Positions 13,144-24,904 of a stretch of 64,000 bases of DNA are shown here, in pieces. How positions within the stretch are numbered: position 1 is the stretch's first letter; the number at the start of each line of letters is the position of its first letter. Location of the stretch: contig CM114272.1 of NCBI GenBank assembly GCA_050084515.1, positions 56,668,001-56,732,000 of the forward strand. The letters are read 5' to 3'. The stretch comes from Blasia pusilla. Its lineage: Eukaryota > Marchantiophyta > Marchantiopsida > Blasiales. The position numbers and the translations under genes were made by a program. The notes below the pieces were generated by a model. It made no database searches and was not told where the DNA came from. It saw nothing but the letters and a program-made list of their open reading frames with translations.

Positions 13144-15845
13144 CTAACCAAACCTTGTCCTCTTAAAAAAAACTCGACATCTCGACGATGAGCATCTACA
13201 TATTTTTTGTCGATTTTGGTCAATAGCCAACTTCTCCTTAGCAAGTTGAACCCCTTTCTGAATCTGGTCCACAAACTCATTAACTGCAGCTACCTTTGTA
13301 GGTTCCCTCAGACTTTTCCCTATTCGAGTGAGACTAGAAGGAATTGAGGGAAGCTCGCCATGCATTAAAAAGAACGGTGTGACCTTAGTGGAAGAGTTCA
13401 TGGAGTTATTGTTTGAGAACTCTACTAAGGGTAACAATGAGTCTCATTCTTGTTGATCCTCCAATATTAAGGCGCGTAGCATATCCTTAATGGTACGGTT
13501 GGCCCTTTCAATTTATCCATCACTTTGAGGGTGATAAGGCATAGACATGGCTAGTTTAGTTTGGAGCAATCCGAATAAAGCCTTCCAAAATAAACTCATG
13601 AAATGGGTTCCCCTATCAGTGATAAGCACTTTAGAAAGAGCATGATGGACAAAGACTATCTTGATGTAGATCCTAGCCAACTTTAGTGCAGTCACAGTCT
13701 TCTTGGTCGGATGAAGGTGTATCATCTTGCTTAGTCTATCCACAAAGACCACAAAATCCATAAACAAGATCCATAGTGACTTGTTCCCAATATTTTTGAG
13801 ATATTAGGATGGGCAGCAACAATCCTGCTGGTTTTGTGTTACTAGCCTTGATTTGTTGACAAATCCTACAACTCCTTACATATAGGTCAACATCTTCTCT
13901 CATTTTGGGCCAATAGTATGCCCGTTGTAATCCCTCTAAGGTTTTTTCAACTCCCATATGACCCGCAATGACTGTGTCGTGAGATTCAAACAATACTTCA
14001 ATGCGTAATTATGGATCTTGTGAGATCCATACTTTATCTTTATGGAAAACGGATCCTTGAGCCTTGAATACTCTGTTGACATGAATAGCAACTGCAATTT
14101 TTTCATCCTCCTTTGTGGCTTTGGATAATTTTTCCATAAACTAGAGTGAATCTCCACTTCAGATATGTTATTCATCTGTGGTATACGAGTCAAGGCATCT
14201 GCCAACTGCTTCTTTCCTTCCACATAGACAATTTTCATCATGAATTGTTGTCGCCATTCTACCCATCGAATTTGGCGTTTGGAGAGCTCCTTTTGGGACT
14301 ATAAGTAGACCAAGGGCTTGTGATCAGTCTCCACCATAAACTCCTTATCACCCAAGTAATGTTTCAAATGCTTGGTTTCCAACACAATAGCAAGTTCTTC
14401 TCGCTCAGTTGTATGGTAGTTTTACTCTGCTGGCAATAGCTTGCAAGAAAAGAAGGCAATAGGATGCCATCCATCCTCCCATTCTTGTTGTAGTACTTCT
14501 CCAATGCTAGTACCTGAAGCATCTATGGGCAACTTGATGGGTCGATTAGGATCATACCACTTCAAAATAGGGACTTTGGTCAAGGCATCCTTTAATGATT
14601 GAAAAGAAATCTCTTGTGATGTGCCCCAATTCCATTTTTGTCCTTTTCCTAGTAAAGTTGTCAAGGATTGTGAAATTTGAGCAAAACCCTTGATAAATCT
14701 TCGATAGAATCCTGTTAACCCTAGAAAACTCTTTAATTGAGTTCGATCCTCAGGTGCACTCTATTTTTGGATCGCTTCTACCTTCTCACTCATCACTCGA
14801 ATGCCTTCTGCGCTTACTAGATGCCCTATATAATCAACTTCTGTCTTACCGAACTCACATTTTGAAGCTTTAACATACAACTCATTATCTCTTAGGATTT
14901 GAAGGACTTCTCGTATATGATTTATATGCTCCTCTATGGTTTTACTATAGACTAAGATATCATCTAAGAATACAATGAAAGACTTGTCTAAATATGGACG
15001 AAAGATATCTTTCATTAGGCCCACAAAGGTTGCAGCTGCATTAGTAAGACCAAATGGCATGACTAAGTATTCAAAATGTCCATACTTAGTACCAAAAGCA
15101 ATCTTGGGTACATCTTCATCCGCAATTCAAATTTAGTTGTAGCCACTTCGAATGTCAAGTTTGATGAAGTATATTGCTCCTTGTAGTTGGTCAAACAAAT
15201 CATCCATTCTTGGTAATGGATTTTTTTTTTATTGTTTGTTGATTCAGTGCTCGATTTTCGATACACATCGCATGCTTCCATCCTTCTTTTTTCACAAAAA
15301 GAACAGGGGCTCCATAAGGCGAGACGCTTGGTTGGATGAAGCCTTTCTGCAACATCTCCTCCACTTGGGCTTTGCATTCTTCTAATTCCCTTAGAGCTAA
15401 GCAATAAAGAACCATACAAGGTGGTGTGCTTCTTGGAAAGACCTAAATCTTGTGGTCTACCCTTTGTTTGGGTGATAATCCTAATCGTAAATCATTTGGG
15501 AATACATCTTTGTATTCCTCCAATACTTCTCTCAACTCGTCTGGTACCTCTGAATATTTTTTCAAACCACAAACGTCTCTTATTAAATATAGGAAACATA
15601 CATCTTGATGTTTGATGGTGATTTTTCCTATTCCATGTAGGGGTAGGGTTCTAGGACATGATCTGCCTCTATCTCCATAAAGCTTCCCTCTTGGGTCTTC
15701 ACAATCTTTTTTCTCCAATCTACCTCTGGATTATACTATTCCATCCAAGGCATTCCCAAGATAATATCATAACGTGCTAATCGAATGACCTTCATCTCCA
15801 ACTCTTCTTAATATTTTCCTATCCTCAACTCTCTAACTTATCACT
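12797..15845 (-). mobile_element. Ty3/gypsy chromovirus pol, degenerate
   Basis: The minus strand carries the pol domains in Ty3/gypsy order. A protease tail lies near 15,800 (YDIILGMPWME). It is followed by the RT entry linker (15,718-15,443, ELREVLEEYKDVFPNDLRLG). Reverse transcriptase is at 15,420-14,761, with [11 protein letters not shown] and the catalytic box [10 protein letters not shown]. RNase H is at 14,664-14,000 (LPIDASGTSIG). The integrase zinc finger is at 13,993-13,840 (GHMGVEKTL...CRICQQIKAS). The integrase core is at 13,770-13,505, with acidic residues in VFVDRLSKM and ITDRGTHF and the Glu codon just after PYHPQSDG. The tail (LNPRYIGPLTIL, HHMFHVSLLRRF) ends in EATWEPLANL. 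Several stops break the frame, for instance directly after PQSDG (Gln codon to TAA) and at a Trp position near 13,440. Gag is not recognisable and no paired LTRs were found. A purine-rich tract follows the final stop near 12,785. This is a dead, 5'-truncated copy. Confidence 0.9.
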
Positions 15846-15882
15846 ACACTCGTGGTTTCCGTCTCCATCCCACCTATTGGAA

Positions 15883-15886
<4 letters not shown>

Positions 15887-15922
<36 letters not shown>
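15887..15922. repeat. (TC)n microsatellite
   Basis: Eighteen uninterrupted TC dinucleotides. The tract sits where readable gypsy coding sequence stops on its 5' side. Confidence 0.95.
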
Positions 15923-15926
<4 letters not shown>

Positions 15927-16075
15927 TTCTGACTTAAGCAACTTCTTGCACTAATTCTTGGACTTGGTTTTGACTTTGATCAAATGTAACTCTCGACTCT
16001 TTCAATTTACGAATCGTATCCCTCAAAGTTTTTTCCATGATCGCTCCGACTTTCTCATGACCCTTTACTATCACT

Positions 16076-16227
16076 CTAATATAAGATCAAGATATACACT
16101 TGCCAATTTCGCACAATAGGAACTACATAAGGCAATGTTGACGCAATGACTTCATCATAATACTCTTGGCCAAAGTTCCTCACCATAAACTCTCTATATG
16201 CTATCTTAGGTTGACAAACCACATGGA
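16076..16227 (-). pseudogene. Coding-like segment repeated at 12.1-12.3 kb
   Basis: The minus strand encodes a stretch containing AYREFMVRNFG...EVIAS...VPIVRNWQVYILILY. A diverged copy in the same direction lies at 12,100-12,240 (VYRDFIVRNFG...EVIAS...IPVVREWRFYIIILY). The shared pattern shows common ancestry at the protein level, but I do not recognise the family. It may be a retrotransposon gag-region product. Both copies are truncated. Confidence 0.45.
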
Positions 16228-16334
16228 CTATACTGAAAAAGGAGAACTTCTTAGGGAGTTCACCTTGCATTAACCACGTCTACCGCAGCTAGAAGGTTTG
16301 TCCTTACTCAAAGTAAAACTCTCGACACGACAAC
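16228..16334 (-). repeat. Right arm of inverted repeat flanking gypsy pol
   Basis: Reverse-complement partner of 11,986-12,092. The outermost 16 bases CTCTCGACACGACAAC (16,319-16,334) match perfectly and the inner part matches with scattered substitutions and one indel. Confidence 0.75.
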
Positions 16335-19300
16335 ACGGGCTAGGAAAGTAGGAAGAGAAGCATATTCGGACAAGCCACCGTGAGGGGGGATATGTTAAGG
16401 CGTAGCCGACACTTTTAGGTCACGGTACAGTTGCCAAAAGTCCACAGGGCCGGAAGGAGGATAGCCGAGGTAGACAACGCATGAGCTCCGAGAAGCCGTG
16501 ATTGGCGGAGACGATGGATGAACAATCATTGTGAACGGAGGAAGCGGCATAGGTGTGAGAAAATAGAAAGTGACGAAATCACTGAAATCTTTACAAAACT
16601 TAGAGATACAAAGTGGCCTAGTTCGTCCGTGCGCTCACAGAAGAGCTTCGATGGAACCTGAACATGGAGATAACTCAACATACGAGAATGCGCTATCGCT
16701 ACGGCTCCCGACTATTGATTACTCGCGAAAACTAGGGTTTTTACCTATTTTTCTTCGTTTCTATTAATAGAAATTTTTGCTTATTCTTTTCTATTAATAG
16801 AAACCCTGGACCCCCGCGTCGTCTTGGCATACCAAGGGCTGCGCCCTCAGACCCCCGCGACGCATAAGGGTGCCCCGCACCCTCATGCAATATAGGGTTA
16901 GATAAACCTAGTAACGCTACCCCTAAAACCACCTACGTCATATTACTATGACTCCTTCGACGTCTAAGTCGGAATCATCAATCTAGGCTTCTCCTCATAC
17001 AAGGGGGCCGATCAGATTAATGCTGCTTAGAGAAGTGGATGTTGAGAATCCAACAATAGGTCGGCGTGCATGCGCTCATGGTGAAGGAGTTTGTATAGAG
17101 GTGTAGACAAAATTTGGGAAGAGATAAAAAGAGTGTATTCAGATCTTGCTGTCGTTGAGGGGCTAGCTAAGCACAACCAGTCTAGAGTTAGGTCATTGAG
17201 GAGAGTTAGGTTACGGTTGTGAGGGTTTCAAGGCAAAGGTAGGGTCAATAGAGGCGCTAAGGTGGTGAGCCAGATGAAGAAGTTGATGCACGGAGTCAGG
17301 TGGGCACAAGTTGCAACAAAGCAGCCACAACAATAATGTTGCGCAATGGTGGAAGGACGCAAGCAGACGGAGAACCGACGAGTTAGGTGCAAGGACGAAG
17401 GCGCCCTAGGCGCATATGAGTGTATGTGTCGAGCCAAAGATGCCATGAGGGGATTTCCACATGCATAGGGTCGCATGCATGTAAAAGAGGTAATGACAAG
17501 TCGCGGTTAGGAGGTGAAGCCAGTTGCGGAGTTGGAAGGGCAGACATAGTATCAAGGAGACGAGGTTGGGACGCCGGACGTGGTGAGTGATAGGGTGGAG
17601 ACACAATGTAGAGTTGCACATATGGTAGGTGGGCTACGTAGTTAGTTGCTTAGACTGAATTCTTTGTCTATATGAGAGAGGTTTGTGTAGCGTTTGGTGG
17701 ATATAGGGCGATTGCCCGAGTAGGAGTCACGTGTATGACTTGAGAGAGTATTAGTTCCTTAGGTGAGCTAGGTTGGGAGGCTCAGGGTGAACCTGAGTGT
17801 TGAGTGCGCGTTAGGCCGGGTGTGTCGTCACGGAATTAGCATTAGCGTAGGTGAGCTAGTGAGGAGTGTGGGAGACTCTCGGTGAGTCTGAGTGGTGGAG
17901 CATATGAACAGGGTTGTCATCACGGCATTCTTCTAGGACACATTCTAATATTTGCCTTGAAGAATGGGGTAGTTTGAGCAGTGGTAGTGGAGTGACATGG
18001 AGTGGAGTGAGGTATCGTGGGGTTTTAAGTGAGGAACCATCCCGACTCCCATCCATGGCTGGATTTTCATCACTAAACAACAAGGCTGCTAGCGAGATTG
18101 TAGATAGAGACAATATCTAGTGGAGGGAGTTGGATGACATGAGCCATCAGGGCATGCATCATTTCTGGAGTGCGGTAGGCACCATCGACTTAGACAATTT
18201 CATCTAGAAGCTCAACACACGGTGCGACTTCCTTGAGATACGAGTCCCTACACGTTTCAACGCTTTTATGGTATGTAAGGGTTTGTTCGAGCATTTAGAT
18301 GGTCCTCCGATGGATGACTACGTACATGGAATCTTGGTCTTTACACTCAATTGAGATTGATGGCTAGAGGATCTATTAGGATTCAAGGTATGTGTCCATT
18401 AGTGGTCGTGAGGCATATAATGGGATAGTGAGAGGGGAGAGAACTACATCATCAGCCCTGGGACTAGATGGAGATATGATGGTAGTGATGGTGGTAAGGC
18501 GGCAGAGACCTCTGGTGCTAGAGCACCTCCCAATTTTAGTCCTACAGTGGAGTTGTTTTGACGGTTGGAGAGGAGCTACCAGGACGTGAGGACCGACAAG
18601 CTGAAGGATCTACAAGATTTTCAGTGTTGCTTGTGAGCATTTTGATGTGTGCGTTGGGAAGATCAATGTTGTGTGGTGTGTAGATGTGACCAGCGATGTA
18701 GATTGTGTAGTGATGTGTATGCGCATGACATCTCCTTAATAATAGGAAGTCTAAACTTTTTCTCTACGAGACACTCTAATGTTTCCTTTTTACACATGTT
18801 GGTATATCTTTAAAAAGACCATGTTAAAATTAGTTCATACACATGGTTGTTACATGCTTCATAATACTTTAATGTTCCCCCATTCTGTAGGAATATTATT
18901 TAACTTTCATATTTGTATTTTTAGAACAAATACAAAATGGGGTTTCTCCATGTCGCAACTCCACTTAAATTGAAAAAAAAAAAACCATGCATCTCTATGC
19001 AGGGACCTGTGTAACCCTTGAATAACATTTCATTTTACAACTTACAAGGCTCTCTTTGGAGATACCCTTACAAGGGTTGTTCAAAGATAAGAGGATCCCA
19101 TCCTGAGGTCCAAGAAGAACCATGTTATGTGTTGACCTAGCCTATCAAAATTACAAATTAATGTTTATAATTTGTTACCTTTGGAGAATAATTATCCAAA
19201 AATATAAGTATTTTTCTATTTTTCATGTGAAATTAGATTCAAATTATTGAAATGTCATTTTGGTATTTAAATCATCAATAAAAAACCGCTTTAGAAAAAA

Positions 19301-20640
19301 AACCTAGATTGATTGACATTGCAATGATCAGTATATATTGATTGATAGATATATATTGGTAGATACTTCATGGTACCTTGCCTTGTCCCATGAGGGGCTA
19401 GGTCCTCACAGCCCTAGGCCAATATTTTTTAGGCAATAAACTTGTCAAGCTTGTATCAACCAACTATTTTTGGCAGGAAATGTCTTAATCCTTGGAATAG
19501 CAACTTAGTGTAGTGCACAATAAATAAATAAACCTCCCTTTCCCATCATTTTCTCAATATATGGAGTTTTTTCTCATTCCTACAAAATGCCCTCCCCTTC
19601 TACTTAGTAATTATAGAAGAAGGCTGAATCCTAAACCCTAAATCCCTAAATTCCTACGAGATAGGGGATTTTGGGTTTGGAGTTTTCAGCCTTCTACAAT
19701 CTTGTACATTGTTAGAGGCTCTTTGAACTCCATCGACGGACTCTAATTAGACAACCTCTTCCATGCATTGTGGACTTGGATGCATACGTGTTGAGAGGAG
19801 CTAGTTAGGCAAGCATGTCTAAGACGTTCATGTAACATCAAACATATCCTACCACTAGTGCATTGCAAGAGTTAGCAACGTCCCTGTATGGAGCTCCATT
19901 ATTTTCAACCAAGGAGTTAATTTGTGACACATGGAGGTGGCCCTATGTGAGGTGTTCTAGTTGGCGGTGATGTTAAGTGAGAGCATAATGTTGGTTTATC
20001 TTGTGTAGATGTATGCATGTGACATGTGCCAAATATACCCTTAGAACACTTGCTAGAGACAACAACTAGAGTGTTAGAGATACTGACTAGGCCGACGATA
20101 GAGTGAGTCATGGTTTCAATAGGTGTGGTAATCTTGGATAACCAAAGTGGATTTTTCATTTTGTTGGTCCATCCAAAGTCGTGCATACTGCGCAAAGCGT
20201 TCAACTTGATTTAGGAGCACAAACCCTTATGTTGGGGGAGATGACATGTTTAGCAATGGGATAGTGGGAGTGTGAGATCAATCCATATCCATTCTACATC
20301 TAAAATTTATTGGGAGGCTCTTCCCCGCCATAGTTCATGTATCGCAAGAAGCTTGTAATATATGAGGATTTGGCCTAACTATCCCAAAGACAATACGGTG
20401 GTGCAAACATGAGTGATTTTGATGGGATAACTATTCGTGCCATGCGTAGGGAGACTTGATGGCATATTGTGAGGGTTGACCACAATAGCAACAACTTATT
20501 TTAAAGCCCTTTGTTAGTTCAAACATTTAATGGAGGGAAACACTCGCATAGATGATATCCCCATAGAGGATAATTTTGAGGAGTGACATGTAATGACAAG
20601 TCTAATTACAACTACTAGTAATACTTTTTCAACATTGTGG
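16335..20640. other. Gene-free stretch, mostly unassignable
   Basis: I see no supportable gene. Visible structure: a perfect palindrome TTCTATTAATAGAA repeated twice at about 16,757-16,804; an imperfect long foldback at 19,617-19,695; otherwise short random frames. The 17.0-18.6 kb part has a more balanced base composition and the flanks are AT-rich. Confidence 0.4.
19617..19695. repeat. Foldback with telomere-like CCCTAAA in one arm
   Basis: The left arm begins GAAGGCTGAA (19,619-19,628) and continues with a degenerate CTAAACCCTAAATCCCTAAA (19,631-19,650). The right arm carries GGGATTTTGGGTTTGGAG and ends TTCAGCCTTC. The arms pair imperfectly over about 30 nt around a short loop. It could be a hairpin RNA locus or merely an inverted copy; nothing decides this. 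Confidence 0.5.
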
Positions 20641-20646
20641 GGGATG

Positions 20647-20814
20647 AGCATCGATCTGTAGACTAGGGCAAATGTGTAGACTATTTGCCCTAGTCTACAG
20701 ATCGATGCTACAAATTTGCCATCGACTCTAGGTGTGAAATCAAGCTTATGCTCTAATATGAGCATAAGCTTGATTTACCCATCTTATATGGATTAGAAGT
20801 ACCCATATAAGATG
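20647..20814. repeat. Three consecutive perfect palindromes
   Basis: Hairpin 1 has 27-bp perfect arms at 20,647-20,673 and 20,683-20,709 with a 9-nt loop. Hairpin 2 has 15-bp perfect arms at 20,739-20,753 and 20,760-20,774 with a 6-nt loop. Hairpin 3 has 12-bp perfect arms at 20,780-20,791 and 20,803-20,814. All three fall within 168 bp and the arm sequences are unrelated, so these are independent inverted duplications set side by side. Confidence 0.92.
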
Positions 20815-20819
20815 TGAAG

Positions 20820-23800
20820 ATGATGATATTTGAAATGATATGTATTAGAAAAAATTATGCATTTTATGATTATATAGAGTCATATAAATCAAGTCACACA
20901 TAAGTAATAACTAAGATTACCAAAGAATTACCATCTTAGTGAAGGAATTACCCCCCTTCTCTCTCTCTAAATTTGAGAAAAGCCCAAGTGCTTACATGAT
21001 ATCACATTATGCCTCAAAGGGGGTGATATGAGTAATAATCTTTGATTAATGTAGTAATTAAATTTTAAATATGTAATGAGGATTAGAATATTATGTAATT
21101 TTTTTCAATATAATTGGATCATTGGTATGACTAAGATTATTTTCAAACCTAAGTACCTAATAACTAATCGAGTTATACTAAAGTATTATAGATGGAGTGA
21201 ATTGGCCAATTCAAGCATTCCATGTGACATAGGAAAGTTATTCAATGGATTCTATTTTTCTTACAACATAATTATGATAATCAAATTAAATATGAATAAA
21301 AGAAAGTAAGAAGTTTATGATCAAAATGCAATCTACTAGGAGTGCCAACACTATTGATTAAAACAAGTGAACCATTGTTAAAATTGAAACACTTATAAAA
21401 TTTCTATGGAAGGAATTCAAAATTTGAATATTATTAAACTTGATTTCAACTATGACTTGTCATGTCACAGTTGTACTAAAAAATAAAATACATAATTTCT
21501 TCTAGTGCATATTAATTTTCATTTAAGGATACTAATTCTTTTCTTTAAAATAATCAAGAACTTTATAGAAATGAGGACCCTTCATGTATTAAAAGTGAAG
21601 TGAAAATAAAAAAATTATGGATACTAGTCTAATTTTATATGTCCTTTGTGCTAAAGTAAACTACCAACATTCTAGTTTGTAAATGTATTTATATCATGAT
21701 TCCAAGTATTTTAAATTTTGCTCGACTTTATTGCTCAACAACTAGCTTGGATATAGAGCTATGAAGAAATTTATGAGTATCATGTTTCTCTTTAGTATGT
21801 ATGTATGTATGTATGTATGTATGTATATATCAATCAAAACCTCCTTCGTAGCCCTATTTTCAAGTTGATGTATATGAAATTTTGGAAAAATTAAAGACAC
21901 TTGGAAGGATCTATTAATGCATTTATAAACTAGAATGACTGCTAGTAACATAAGCAAGAGGAAATTTAAAATTGGATTAGTATCCATAATTCATTAAACA
22001 AGAGCATACCATAGTCCTCAAGAGAAAAATATGTGTTCCCTCTACTATATATAAAAGTCAAACAGAAATTATTTCTTTCTTTAGAAAAAAAATTACATTA
22101 GGAATTTTTCGACAAATGTATAAAGTAAATGTACGTGATAAAATTTTAAAAAGCCAGAATACTACTTGTGCATTGACGGGGAAAAAAACTTGACTCACAC
22201 TCATATTGAATAATTAAAGTATGGCATGGAGTTGGAGATAATATATAATAGAATAAAGAAAGAACTGAAGAGACTGCACACTAGAATATGCATACCTCTC
22301 GGTGTTGGCCCTTACACTTTATACCAAATGAACGACTTTCTTCAAATTAAACTTTGGCCAAATGATTGCACTCTTGACTGCATTTCCAAGTGTGCATTGC
22401 GATATTTTGTCATTTTCATTAATCTGGTTATGTTATATTGTGAAGGTCTAATTGGACCATATGTACCTATTGACACTCTTTTTTCAATAGAACTTGTAAT
22501 GACCACTCAAACCTGAAATAATAATGGTACCCAAGATGTATCTATTGAGCTTTGGTTGGGTAAGGTTCATCTCATTCCCCTCATGCAACTGTACTAATTG
22601 CAATGACTAATTAGTAGTTAGACACCAAGCTAGTAACCTAGACATACTTTATAATGTATGAAGTTTTGATGGATTATCTAGATGAAGGTCCATCCCCCTA
22701 TTGGTAAATTTATTAAAAATTCCCATTTTAAGTCCCATCTAATTGGTTATAAATTATATGAATTGAAAAAGGCACACCTACTTCTTGAAAGGAAAGAGGA
22801 GATCTATTGTCCAAAGCTAAGGAGTATCGATAAATAGCAGGAAAATTATAAGCTCATACAAAACTACCCTTTGCTTCTTTTTAGCGTTGACCTTCATTCA
22901 TCCTCTGTGGCATTTCCAACACTTCTTTCAACATCATTTGTTGGATAAGCTTTCTTCTTCTTATTTGGCAATAATTTGATATCCATTGATGCAAAATCTG
23001 CAAGAATATACTACACGCAATTATAATTTGAACCCAAATTATACCGGCTAGAAAATTATATCATTTATAATCTCAAATGAGAAGAATAGTACAAAAGAAG
23101 CAATAATAAATGCTCACCTTAAGAAGGGAAAATTGATGGCCCTTTCATCTTCACCTCCCCGTCTATGAATTTAAAAGAAGAACTAGCATGATAGCATACC
23201 AATTTTAATATATAACATACTTATAATTGAAGAACTTGACAAATTTATTGAATTTGAAGAATTATTGAAGTACGTGCTACCTCCAAAAACCATACAACAA
23301 CCACTATTATGCTTTTTCTTCTTGTCAACATTCATAACTTCATTAGAAATCTTCTCTACACCTTTCTAATAGAATGATTAAAAAGGAAGAAACTTAAATT
23401 TCTTTCCTTATGGGAAAAAAACACAATTATTATATCAAAGTTTATGTTCATATTAATGAACATAAACCAAGTTTGCAGGAAAGATGTGTTGTTGAATCAA
23501 AATACACACAAGCAAACATATGCAGAATAACATTTTAATTGTGCCTCAACATTTATTGAATGGTGAGCATTTTCCATACCTTAAGTCATATGCTCCTTTC
23601 TCCTTCTTTTTGGTGACAACTTGAACTCATCAACTTAATGAATGTAGTGCCGTGAGTGGTGAATCTAGACTTCTTGATGTTCTAAACGACTCTAAGTGGG
23701 GGGGGAGGGGGGAAGGCTCTCGAAAAGTGCAAGTGGACAAAATTTATGAGAGAATGAATTTGTGGAGACCATGCACCCTAGCCCCAATATGAATGTCCCA

Positions 23801-23913
23801 ATGTATCCCATTTGGTTTATAAAAAACTTCCATTGAAACATTTCCCATATTTTCCATGAGACAACTAGTACTCATCTTTAGAGGCCACACATCCGGGCTT
23901 CAATCCATCTATA
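20820..23913. other. AT-rich gene-free stretch
   Basis: No gene recognised. It contains a (GTAT)n microsatellite at 21,795-21,826. At 22,036-22,055 the sequence TCTACTATATATAAAAG resembles plant Helitron 5' ends, but lacks the expected preceding A. Confidence 0.4.
21795..21826. repeat. (GTAT)n microsatellite
   Basis: About eight GTAT tetranucleotide repeats followed by ATATAT. Confidence 0.95.
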
Positions 23914-24364
23914 TCTGTACTATAATTTGCGGAGTGATTCTAACATCGCGACACATGCAAAACACAACGCGTGTTAGGAGGAGTGCGTAGATATTTTGGG
24001 TCGGGAAAAGAAATGCGCAGCGTATACTTTTCGAGGGGGCGTATACATTTCTTGCGTATATGCAGGGGGCATATACATCTCGGGTCGGGGAGACAAAGGA
24101 CTGTGCATCGCACGGTCCGTCACGGGCACTAACTGGTCTATATTATTATTGGAGAGTGCCTTCTTGATTTTCAAACACATCTTTGCTTGACATGTGACAA
24201 CCGGGCAACTAGAAAATGTTTTCTATTCGACGGGCAACAAGAAAATGTTTCCTTTTCTACGGGCAGCAAGAATTTTTTTTGCGCAACATGATTAGCAAGA
24301 AAAAGAGTTTAAGTAAACATGATGAATCCTTTCACTCTCGTGCATGGCACGGGCTACCCACTAG
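23914..24364 (+). mobile_element. Non-autonomous Helitron-like element
   Basis: The 5' end TCTGTACTATAATTTGC (from 23,914) matches the TC-plus-TACTATA pattern of plant Helitron termini and is preceded by A. The 3' end is CTAG (24,361-24,364) followed by T, with a short hairpin CGTGCATGGCACG a few bases upstream. Helitrons insert between A and T, end in CTRR and carry a subterminal 3' hairpin, and all three hold here. There are no terminal repeats and no Rep/helicase. An internal hairpin, GGACTGTGC/GCACGGTCC, lies near 24,099. Confidence 0.6.
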
Positions 24365-24764
24365 TATTTTGTAATAAGAGATGTTTTCTCTTGAAAAAAT
24401 TGACGAATAGGGTCATAACATTGAGCCATAACCCCAACACATATTTGTTTCGATTTCCATCGAATTGCCAAAAAAAAAAGATGACCGTCTCGAGGTGCTC
24501 TAATAACTTAGCTCTTGGGGCAAGAACAAGATCTCCAATATCCAAAGATTTCTTTTCTAACTATGTGGCCCCCAAACAAGTCACCAAAGGAGGAGTCCCC
24601 CCTTGATTTTACGGAACCTGCCTTACCACAACGACAGCTTTGAGTCGCCCTATAATCCCTTGCCTTCGAATGAGCGAGACTTTCCGAGCCTCACGCACTC
24701 TCACGAGAGGAAGTGGCAACCGTCGCCTTAACCGCTAGTGACACAGAGCTCATCCCGTCCGTCT

Positions 24765-24800
24765 CTGTCCGTCCGTCCGTCCATCCGTCCGTCCGTCTCT
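24765..24800. repeat. (GTCC)n-rich simple repeat
   Basis: Interrupted GTCC/CTGT tetranucleotide tract, shortly upstream of the 70-bp minisatellite. Confidence 0.8.
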
Positions 24801-24904
24801 GTGTTTGCGTGGGGAGGGAGGGGAGGAACACATGTAGACCGGTTCTTCTTCTTTCCGTGCGCTCGCTCTAGAGGGGACCGCAAACCCACGCCTTTCCGTT
24901 ACAG

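Noticed and set aside
22036-22060. Helitron 5' end (TCTACTATATATAAAAG)
   Set aside because: Preceded by C rather than A, and the 23,914 start gives a better-formed element with the same 3' end.
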